Source of the DNA: CBFGRU01 sp965651255
Lineage (GTDB): Bacteria > Planctomycetota > Phycisphaerae > Phycisphaerales > SM1A02
Assembly (NCBI GenBank): GCA_965651255.1
Contig: CBFGRU010000074.1
Coordinates: forward strand, 1 to 12,303
Reading direction: 5' to 3'
DNA: 12,303 nucleotides
Part shown: piece by piece, positions 6,488 through 12,303 of the stretch
Numbering within the stretch: the stretch's first letter is position 1
Layout: each line of letters begins with the position of its first letter
The notes under the pieces: model-generated
Seen by the model: only the letters and a program-made list of their open reading frames with translations
The model's database searches: none
Told to the model about the DNA's origin: nothing
Translations under genes and position numbers: made by a program

Positions 6488-7483
6488 ATGTCCAGACGCA
6501 ACACTACCAACCCGGTGAAGAGCAAGCCCGCGACCGGCAATCGCCGGGGTCGAACGGGCGGTTCGACGGCCCTGCAGTCCGATCTCGAGCTGTATCTCAA
6601 GGAGATCAACGAGACCGAGCTGCTCACCGCCGATGAAGAGAAACACCTCGGCTGGCGGATCATCAACAACAACGACATGGGCGCACGCGATCGCATGGTG
6701 CGCGCCAACCTGCGGCTGGTCGTCTCGATCTGCAAGAACTACGTGAACCGGGGGCTCTCGCTGTCGGACCTGATCGAAGAGGGCAACATCGGCCTGATTC
6801 GTGCGGTCGAGGGCTTTGACCCCGCGCAGGGCGCGCGGTTCTCAACTTACGCCTCGTGGTGGATCAAACAGGCGATTCGGCGCACCCTCATCAACGCTGC
6901 CCAGCCGATCCACATCCCCGCGTACATGGTTGAACTCATCGCCCGGTGGAAAGAGGCCTCACGACGACTGGAAGAGGAGCTGGGTCGTCCGCCATCGATG
7001 CAGGAACTGGCGCGCGAACTCAAGCTGCCGCTCAAGAAAGTGCAGATCATCCGCCGCGCGCTCAAGGCGTTTCATTCGCGGCCGCAGATGCCGGTCGATT
7101 CGGATGGCGAGATGATGGACTTCGCTGACCTGTTCCAGGATACGCGATGCGATCAACCCGATGAATCAATTGCGCAGTCGGAAGAGTTCAAGCTCATCCT
7201 GAAACTGATCGACTCGATTGATGAACGCGATGCGCGCGTGCTGAAGCTGCGCTTCGGATTGGAAGGTCAGGAACCGCTGACCCTGAAGGAAGTGGGACGC
7301 GAAGTCGGGCTCACACGGGAGCGTGTGCGGCAGATCGAGCTGGAGGCGTTGCGTCGCATCGCGGCCCAGTTGCAGGATGACCGCCCGACGCGATTCTTCC
7401 GTGCTCGTACCGAAGCGGCATCCAGTCGCAACGGCTACGCCCCTGATCCGGGGAATCCGCTGCCGCGCAAGAAGACCGGCTGA
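6488..7483 (+). CDS. Sigma-70 family RNA polymerase sigma factor (RpoD/SigA-like)
   Basis: This 331-residue sigma factor directs RNA polymerase to promoters. Region 1.2 lies at about 31-64 (DLELYLKEI), region 2 at about 67-137 with the core-binding and -10-recognition signatures DLIEEGNIGLIRAVEGFD and RFSTYASWWIKQAIRRTL, region 3 at about 147-225, and region 4 at about 236-295 with a -35-binding helix-turn-helix (TLKEVGREVGLTRERVRQIE). Regions 2.3-2.4 closely resemble primary sigma factors. However, the protein lacks region 1.1 and the long non-conserved insert, and starts with a basic 30-residue leader. A polar, basic tail of about 35 residues follows region 4. It is therefore either a short primary sigma or a group 2 paralogue, and the window cannot decide. 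No clear Shine-Dalgarno precedes the ATG. It converges on the DUF3592 gene with 12 bases between stops. Confidence 0.96.
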   Translation: MSRRNTTNPVKSKPATGNRRGRTGGSTALQSDLELYLKEINETELLTADEEKHLGWRIINNNDMGARDRMVRANLRLVVSICKNYVNRGLSLSDLIEEGNIGLIRAVEGFDPAQGARFSTYASWWIKQAIRRTLINAAQPIHIPAYMVELIARWKEASRRLEEELGRPPSMQELARELKLPLKKVQIIRRALKAFHSRPQMPVDSDGEMMDFADLFQDTRCDQPDESIAQSEEFKLILKLIDSIDERDARVLKLRFGLEGQEPLTLKEVGREVGLTRERVRQIELEALRRIAAQLQDDRPTRFFRARTEAASSRNGYAPDPGNPLPRKKTG

Positions 7484-7495
7484 CTCCATCAACAT

Positions 7496-8575
7496 CTACG
7501 CAGAATGACCCTCCATCGCGGGCACGTCGCTCGATGTGTCATTGACATTCGTGGTTGCAATCGACAATCGATCATTCAACCAGTCGGCCAGTGCCTCGGC
7601 ATCGGCTCGATCGCTGGATGATGTCACCTTCACCTCCGCGGAATCACCGGCTTCATCGGCATACTGCAGATACAGGTGAAAGGTCACCGTCGTGGAGTTC
7701 TTTCCCCGCGTCTCAACGCGGTCAATCCGGGTCGCGGTGAATCGCTCAACGGGAACCAGCGCGCCCGGCCGGAAGAGTCGTGAGCTGGGCAGCGACACCA
7801 TCTGGTGCCGAAGATCGATCAGGAGATCCGCCAGCCCGCTCCGCGTGCGGTACGACTGAATGAATCCAGCCACCACGGCAAGACCAAGGACCACGCACCA
7901 CGCAGTGACCACGACGCCCCACGGTGGACTGAACCCAAAACCGAAACCGACGATGAAGATCATGATGAACGAGCTGATCCCCGCGACGATCCCCCCGGTC
8001 GCGACCGCGGGCAGCGCCGGCAGTCGCACCCGCACGTGGTTGATATCTTCCTGTATCCTGGCGCCGCCCACTTTCGGGACTTCACGCTTGAAGAGTTGCG
8101 CAAGTCCGATGTACCAGATACCAAGCATCACGACGTTGAATGGCGTCATGAAAAGCAGAAGGAACAGATCGTCTCCCTGCACCCCCACTTCGAGTACCGC
8201 GCTGGATGGATCGTTCGGGTTGTATCGCACTTCGACCGCGGCCCCGGCGGGAAAGCGCTGCACCACATCGCGCGCTGCGGAGGAATCGCTGGAACCCCAC
8301 GCGCCGAATCGCCACGTATCCGCTTCGTAACGCTGTCCGCCCACCTCGTACCGGAACGTCACTTCCGCCCGGTAGGTCGTGCCGTCGCTGTCGGTACTTG
8401 TTTTGACCTCGCTGCGGATGACTTCACCTGCGGTGACCGGCCATGACTCGGCCTGCATCTGCCGCCAGAGGTTGTAGCCGATGAATGCATCAAACGCGCC
8501 GGTGATCGCCGTCCAGAACAGGCCGAACATCAGCAGGAAACCCGCGGCTCCGCATCCGCCCTTCTTCTCACTCAT
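7496..8575 (-). CDS. DUF3592 domain membrane protein
   Basis: This 359-residue protein has four predicted membrane helices (about 12-36, 136-160, 188-212 and 217-240). The loop between the first two (about 44-130) matches the DUF3592 pattern: WPVTAGEV, an YRAEVTFRYEVGGQRYEA strand pair, a RFPAGAAVEVRYNPNDPSSAVLE end. The C-terminal part after residue 245 is soluble and ends in a Thr/Ser/Asp-rich tail. The domain's function is not established, and no enzyme motif is visible. The ATG at 8575 was chosen because it puts the first helix at the N-terminus. An in-frame ATG at 8605 is possible, and neither has a Shine-Dalgarno. A TATCCT element on the same strand (8588-8583) ends 7 bases before the chosen ATG, compatible with a leaderless transcript. 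Confidence 0.85.
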   Translation of the reverse strand: MSEKKGGCGAAGFLLMFGLFWTAITGAFDAFIGYNLWRQMQAESWPVTAGEVIRSEVKTSTDSDGTTYRAEVTFRYEVGGQRYEADTWRFGAWGSSDSSAARDVVQRFPAGAAVEVRYNPNDPSSAVLEVGVQGDDLFLLLFMTPFNVVMLGIWYIGLAQLFKREVPKVGGARIQEDINHVRVRLPALPAVATGGIVAGISSFIMIFIVGFGFGFSPPWGVVVTAWCVVLGLAVVAGFIQSYRTRSGLADLLIDLRHQMVSLPSSRLFRPGALVPVERFTATRIDRVETRGKNSTTVTFHLYLQYADEAGDSAEVKVTSSSDRADAEALADWLNDRLSIATTNVNDTSSDVPAMEGHSA

Positions 8576-8581
8576 GAACGT

Positions 8582-8637
8582 GAGGATACCAATCGGTGGA
8601 TTCATCCGCCACAATCCGGGCCGGTTGCCGTATCCTC
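8582..8637. promoter_or_regulatory. 8-bp inverted repeat between divergent genes, possible paired -10 elements
   Basis: GAGGATAC (8582-8589) and GTATCCTC (8630-8637) are perfect reverse complements separated by 40 bases in the 83-base spacer between the DUF3592 and M61 genes. Each arm reads TATCCT in the direction of its own gene, a plausible but weak -10 hexamer. On the - strand it lies 7 bases before the ATG; on the + strand it lies 22 bases before the GTG. No convincing -35 is present for either. A regulator site is the alternative. Confidence 0.4.
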
Positions 8638-8646
8638 TGCAGAGTG

Positions 8647-8652
8647 AAGGAG
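8647..8652 (+). promoter_or_regulatory. Ribosome binding site deciding the M61 peptidase start
   Basis: AAGGAG lies 6 bases before the GTG at 8659. It selects that codon over the in-frame GTG at 8644 and earlier possible starts, and yields a normal signal peptide. Confidence 0.75.
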
Positions 8653-8658
8653 CTTGCC

Positions 8659-10614
8659 GTGAACCGACGACCCGCCCTGTTCTTCTTTTCTCTGCTGGTT
8701 GCCGCGGTGGCGATTCTCTCAAGAGCCGGGGATTCGCTGCAGGCAGCGGCATCTGCGGGCGACGATGCGCCCGTGCGCTACCGCGTGATCCTGGATGCGC
8801 CGCAGACGCAGATGGTCACAATCGAGCTGCACATTCCCGCGGTGGAAGGTGATGTGATCGACTTTCACCTTCCGGTCTGGAGGCCGGGCAAGTACCTCGT
8901 CATCGACCCCGCGGGAACCGTGCGCGATGTCACCGCGCGCACCATGACCGGGCGCGGGGTTCCGATTGAAAAAATCCGCAAGAGCGCCTGGCGCATCAGT
9001 CCCAATCCCGGCACCCCCATCACCGTGCGCTATCGCGTGTATGCCAACTCGCTCGGCGACCGGACGCGCCACGTTGATGACACCCATGCCTTCCTCAGCG
9101 GTTCAAGCGTGTTTCTGTTTGCAGAAGCGCTGCGATTCGCGCCGCTGGAAGTGCACATTGACGCCCCCGAAGGGTGGAAGATTGCGAGCGGGCTAGAGTT
9201 TGCGCCGGGCAGTGACACCGTGCTCATCGCGCCGAATTACGATGTGCTCGCCGATTCACCCATCGAAATCGGCGAGCACGATTTCATTCGCTTTGAAGCG
9301 CTCGGCAAGCCCCATGACATCGTGATCTGGGGTGAAGGTGAGTTCGATGCCGAGCGGCTCGTTGACGACTTCCGCGACATCGTGGAAGTGCAGCACGACG
9401 TCTTCGGCGGTGAACTGCCGTATGAGCGCTATGTCTTTCTCATTCACGCAGGGCGGAATGCGGGCGGCGGCACAGAGCATCTCAACTCGACGATCATGCA
9501 GACATCGAAGGCCTCGCTCGAAGGGTCGCTTTCCAGCAACAGCGCGTATCACCGCTTCCTCGGGCTGGTGGCGCACGAGTTCTTCCACACCTGGAACGTC
9601 AAGCGACTGCGCCCGGCTGGCCTGCAGCCCTATGACTACGAGCGGGAAAACTACACCGACCTTCTCTGGGTGGCGGAAGGCACGACCAGTTACTACGACG
9701 ACCTGACCCTCGCGCGAACCGGTGTGTACTCGGCCGACCGGTACATTGATGTGCTCGCCAATGCGATCAACGGCCTGCAGGGGCGGCCGGGACGACTCGT
9801 CCAGTCTCTCGCGGATTCATCGTTTGATGCGTGGATCAAATTCAACCGCTCAACCCCGGATGATGTGAACTCAACCATCTCGTTCTACTCCAAAGGGGCG
9901 CTTGTGAGTCTGCTGCTGGACATGGAAGTCCGCCGGGCAACCGGCAATGCCGTGACGCTTGATACCGTCATGCGCGAAATGTACGAACGATTCCCGCTCG
10001 AAGGCGGCGGTTTCACCACCGCCGACCTGATGGCGGTCATCGAAGAGCTGACCGGGAAGGACATCGAGCCGTTCTTCGCCGCTTACGTGCGCGGTACGGA
10101 AGAACTCGACTACGCGAAGGCGCTCGAGGTGGTTGGCCTCGAACCACACTTCCGCGCCAACAGTCGCGAACGCGATGCAGATCGTGAAGATGCATCCGGC
10201 GCACCGGCTCTGCCCCGGCGCGCGACGCTGGGCATCGCCCTTACCGGCACGACGGTGCGCTCGGTGGAAAGCAGCGGCCCGGCGTACGCCGCGGGAATCA
10301 TGCCCGGTGATGAGTTGGTCGCGCTCAATCGGCGGCGAATCACATCATCCAGCGTGCTGAGCGATCTGATCAGTGAGTTCGACCCCGGCGATGAAGTCAC
10401 GCTGCTCTATTTTCGTCACGATGAATTGCGCGAGTTGACGATGGCCCTCGGCGGCGAGCCCGACGGCCGCTGGACCATCCGCCGCATCAAGGAACCGACC
10501 GCCGAGCAGAAGGCCGCATACTACACATGGCTCAGGCATCCCTGGCCGGGTGAGAAACCGCCGGGTGAGAACAACGAGGAAGAAGAGAAGCCAGATCGTG
10601 CTGAAGGCGGATAA
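8659..10614 (+). CDS. Exported M61-family metallopeptidase with PDZ domain
   Basis: This 651-residue protein belongs to the M61 (glycyl aminopeptidase-type) family of zinc peptidases. A signal peptide (MNRRPALFFFSLLVAAVAIL) is followed by the M61 N-terminal beta domain with its LPVWRPGKYLVID motif. The catalytic domain contains GGGTEHLNS (E273, H274), the zinc-binding HEFFH at 306-310, and the third ligand E340 in WVAEGTTSYYDDL. A PDZ domain occupies about 524-600 (LGIALTG, GPAYAAGIMPGDELVALN). The protein ends in an acidic Glu/Lys/Pro tail. All expected catalytic residues are present, so it should be active as an envelope or secreted aminopeptidase. The physiological substrate is unknown. 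The GTG start is fixed by AAGGAG at 8647-8652. It converges on gcvT with 10 bases between stops, so it seems to be a single-gene unit. Confidence 0.94.
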   Translation: MNRRPALFFFSLLVAAVAILSRAGDSLQAAASAGDDAPVRYRVILDAPQTQMVTIELHIPAVEGDVIDFHLPVWRPGKYLVIDPAGTVRDVTARTMTGRGVPIEKIRKSAWRISPNPGTPITVRYRVYANSLGDRTRHVDDTHAFLSGSSVFLFAEALRFAPLEVHIDAPEGWKIASGLEFAPGSDTVLIAPNYDVLADSPIEIGEHDFIRFEALGKPHDIVIWGEGEFDAERLVDDFRDIVEVQHDVFGGELPYERYVFLIHAGRNAGGGTEHLNSTIMQTSKASLEGSLSSNSAYHRFLGLVAHEFFHTWNVKRLRPAGLQPYDYERENYTDLLWVAEGTTSYYDDLTLARTGVYSADRYIDVLANAINGLQGRPGRLVQSLADSSFDAWIKFNRSTPDDVNSTISFYSKGALVSLLLDMEVRRATGNAVTLDTVMREMYERFPLEGGGFTTADLMAVIEELTGKDIEPFFAAYVRGTEELDYAKALEVVGLEPHFRANSRERDADREDASGAPALPRRATLGIALTGTTVRSVESSGPAYAAGIMPGDELVALNRRRITSSSVLSDLISEFDPGDEVTLLYFRHDELRELTMALGGEPDGRWTIRRIKEPTAEQKAAYYTWLRHPWPGEKPPGENNEEEEKPDRAEGG

Positions 10615-10624
10615 GCCGCTCGCG

Positions 10625-11773
10625 CTAACCGGCCTTGTAGAATGGGAGTTTCGTCACCGTCGCAGGCGTCATCGCGCGACCGAGGTTCACTTCCACGGGG
10701 GTGCCTTCTTCCGCCAGCGCCGCGGGCACGTACGCCATCGCGATGGATTTCTCCAGCGTCGGGCTCCAGCATCCGCTGGTAATGAAGCCGACTTCTTTCC
10801 CGCCTTCGTGCACGGTCATGTTCTGACGGGCAGCGCGCTTGCCCTCCAGAATGAGTCCGATGAGCTTCCGCGCGGGCCCTTCCTTCGCGATCTTCTGCAG
10901 CGCATCCTGGCCGATGAATCGCCCCACTTCCGGCGGACTGTTCTCCGGGTTCTCGCCTTTGTCGAGCTTGATCGCAAAGTTCAGGCCAGCGGAGATTGGG
11001 TCGAGATGTTCTTCAATCTCATGGCCGTACAACGGCATGCCCGCTTCGAGGCGAAGTGAATCGCGCGCACCAAGACCGATCGGCTTGATCGCTTCGCTCG
11101 CGGTTTTCGACCCGAGCAACATCTTCACCGCCTGGTTCGCGAATGACTTCGGCAGAATCACTTCCACACCATCTTCGCCCGTGTAGCCGGTGCGCGAAAT
11201 GAGAATCTGCGCGATCAGCAGATTCTTCTGCGTGAATGTATACCGCTTGAGGTTCGGCACTTCGCTTGAAACGCCTGACAGCAATTCCATGACCTTCGGC
11301 CCCTGGATGGCGACCATCGCGGTCTTTTCCGTGTCATCCTCCTGCTTGAAGGCAAGATCACCCTTCACCTGCGCAAAGTGTTCGAGCAACTTCGCGCGGT
11401 TCGAGGCGTTGCAGACCATGAGGTACTCGGTCTCGCCCATGCGGTAGATGAGCACATCGTCCCGGCAGCCGCCATCTTCGTTGCAGATGAGCGAGTAGCG
11501 GACCTGGCCGTCCTTCATCCCCCAGATCTGGCGCGTGCAGATGCGGTCGAGAAACTTCCGCGCATCCTTCCCGCAAAACCAGATGCGACCCATGTGCGAG
11601 ACATCAAACAATCCGCCGCTCGTGCGCACTTGCTTGTGTTCTTCGATGATCGAGTGGTACAGGATGGGCATCTCCCACCCCGCGAACGGCACCAGTTTCG
11701 CGCCGGACTCGACGTGAAATGCATGAAACGGCGTGCGGCTGAGGGGAACCTGTGGATCGGCAGCGGTGGTCAT
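10625..11773 (-). CDS. gcvT: Aminomethyltransferase, glycine cleavage system T-protein
   Basis: This 382-residue protein matches GcvT in length and motifs. GcvT transfers the methylene group from the aminomethyl-lipoyl H-protein to tetrahydrofolate and releases ammonia, in the cytoplasm. Visible signatures are LFDVSHMGRI (55-64), NEDGGCRDDVLIY with the conserved Asp pair at 105-106 near the folate site, RTGYTGEDGVEV, and LGARDSLRLEAGMPLYGHE. The Cys-Arg before the Asp pair replaces the more usual Val-Ile. Motif content favours true GcvT over YgfZ-type paralogues. The ATG at 11773 gives the normal N-terminus; an upstream in-frame GTG (11809) would add 12 atypical residues. No Shine-Dalgarno is evident. 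gcvH and gcvP are not adjacent within the window, and the 94 bases upstream are too short for, and do not resemble, a glycine riboswitch. Confidence 0.95.
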   Translation of the reverse strand: MTTAADPQVPLSRTPFHAFHVESGAKLVPFAGWEMPILYHSIIEEHKQVRTSGGLFDVSHMGRIWFCGKDARKFLDRICTRQIWGMKDGQVRYSLICNEDGGCRDDVLIYRMGETEYLMVCNASNRAKLLEHFAQVKGDLAFKQEDDTEKTAMVAIQGPKVMELLSGVSSEVPNLKRYTFTQKNLLIAQILISRTGYTGEDGVEVILPKSFANQAVKMLLGSKTASEAIKPIGLGARDSLRLEAGMPLYGHEIEEHLDPISAGLNFAIKLDKGENPENSPPEVGRFIGQDALQKIAKEGPARKLIGLILEGKRAARQNMTVHEGGKEVGFITSGCWSPTLEKSIAMAYVPAALAEEGTPVEVNLGRAMTPATVTKLPFYKAG

Positions 11774-11834
11774 GGCGGAACGGTAGACGGTTGATCCCCG
11801 ATGAGCCACCGGCGCGGGCAGACCCGATTGTTTC

Positions 11835-11856
11835 GCCTCACTTGGTTGGGTGAGGC
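11835..11856. repeat. Inverted repeat / stem-loop between GNAT-like gene and gcvT
   Basis: GCCTCAC (11835-11841) and GTGAGGC (11850-11856) form a perfect 7-bp stem with an 8-base loop (TTGGTTGG). It starts 12 bases past the stop of the GNAT-like gene and lies 62 bases upstream of the gcvT start. On the - strand the stem is followed by GAAACAATC, not a T run, so it is not a classical terminator. A 3'-end stabilising hairpin or an operator for gcvT fits equally well. Confidence 0.55.
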
Positions 11857-11867
11857 AACCCGTTGCG

Positions 11868-12303
11868 CTACAGGGTCAGCACAAGGTCCAGAATCGACCC
11901 CGTCGCATCCTGGTACCCGGTGATGTACTGCACCTGACCGCCGCCAAGAGGAAGGTACGGCCCGCGTCCGGTCGGCGCGAAGCCGAGGCCCTCCAGCAGG
12001 CGAAGCTCGTTCAGATCCATCGGATCGCACCCGGCGAGCAGGCGCGCAAAACCATGACGACGCGCCGACTCAATCAATCCGCGCACGAGCGCGATGCGTT
12101 CTTCATCTCGAATCGACCTCGCCGCGCGCAGACGAATCGACGGCTGCTCCGGTTCCGCGGGCGACATCCCGATCACCAGATCACCGCCGCCGATGATCAC
12201 ACCATCGCGCTCGACGATGATGATGTCGCGATGATCAACGAATTCCAGGTCATAACCGAGCGCTTCGAGCGCCTCTCGATCATCTTCCTGCGCGCAGCGC
12301 GTG
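11868..12303 (-). CDS. GNAT-like acetyltransferase, C-terminal part (5' end outside window)
   Basis: The frame is open to the right edge, so only the last 144 codons are present. A GTG inside the frame at 12200 should not be taken as the start, because the upstream codons fit the same fold. The order resembles the second half of a GCN5-related N-acetyltransferase: a strand pair (DIIIVERDGVIIGGGDLVIG), a long helix (RIALVRGLIESARRHGFARL), a strand, then the helix DLNELRLLEGLGF, matching the usual N-x-x-E/A-x-x-x-Y/L-x-x-x-GF element. The acetyl-CoA pyrophosphate loop (R/Q-x-x-G-x-G/A) is not canonical, reading RSIRDEERIA. Substrate and activity cannot be inferred. It lies upstream of gcvT on the same strand, 94 bases away, with a stem-loop between, so they may be separate units. 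Confidence 0.6.
   Translation of the reverse strand, partial: TRCAQEDDREALEALGYDLEFVDHRDIIIVERDGVIIGGGDLVIGMSPAEPEQPSIRLRAARSIRDEERIALVRGLIESARRHGFARLLAGCDPMDLNELRLLEGLGFAPTGRGPYLPLGGGQVQYITGYQDATGSILDLVLTL

Noticed and set aside
7805..8446. A + strand open frame rich in Asp, His and Arg opposite the DUF3592 gene.
   Set aside because: It is a shadow of a membrane protein with clear helices and a DUF3592 pattern on the - strand.
11835..11856. Rho-independent terminator for the GNAT-like gene.
   Set aside because: The stem is perfect but no T run follows on either strand, so it is listed only as an inverted repeat.

Overview
The window is a GC-rich bacterial chromosomal segment with compact gene spacing, no RNA genes, no recognisable mobile element and no CRISPR array. 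Several features point to a planctomycete-type bacterium (Planctomycetota, possibly the Phycisphaerae side). These are an ExbB/ExbD/ExbD cassette embedded between tetratricopeptide-type proteins, a UVR-motif protein whose N-terminal domain (DWP and GRPDG motifs) I associate with planctomycetes, and a short RpoD-like sigma factor. The assignment rests on recalled family distribution, not on a search.

Left third (1-5373, + strand): one tightly coupled operon that enters from outside the window. A partial TPR-like protein is followed by an ExbB/TolQ/MotA-family proton channel subunit, two different ExbD/TolR-family subunits, and an 867-residue exported TPR-type protein. Three of the four junctions are 4-base stop/start overlaps (ATGA, GTGA, GTGA). 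The gene order implies an envelope machine powered by proton motive force, in which the channel energises periplasmic helical-repeat partners. No TonB, TolB, Pal or outer-membrane receptor is visible, so the cargo or output is unknown.

Middle (5426-8575): a UVR-motif protein on the - strand diverges from a sigma-70 family factor on the + strand. They share a 309-base intergenic region carrying three short inverted repeats. The sigma gene converges, with 12 bases between stops, on a four-helix DUF3592 membrane protein.

Right third (8576-12303): an exported M61-family metallopeptidase with a PDZ domain diverges from the DUF3592 gene across an 83-base spacer that carries an 8-base inverted repeat. 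It converges, with 10 bases between stops, on gcvT (glycine cleavage T-protein). Upstream of gcvT on the same strand lies the 3' part of a GNAT-like acetyltransferase gene, running off the right edge.

Most of the window is ordinary core or conserved content. The part most worth following is the ExbB-ExbD-ExbD-TPR cassette. The UVR-motif protein and the structured sigma upstream region come next.
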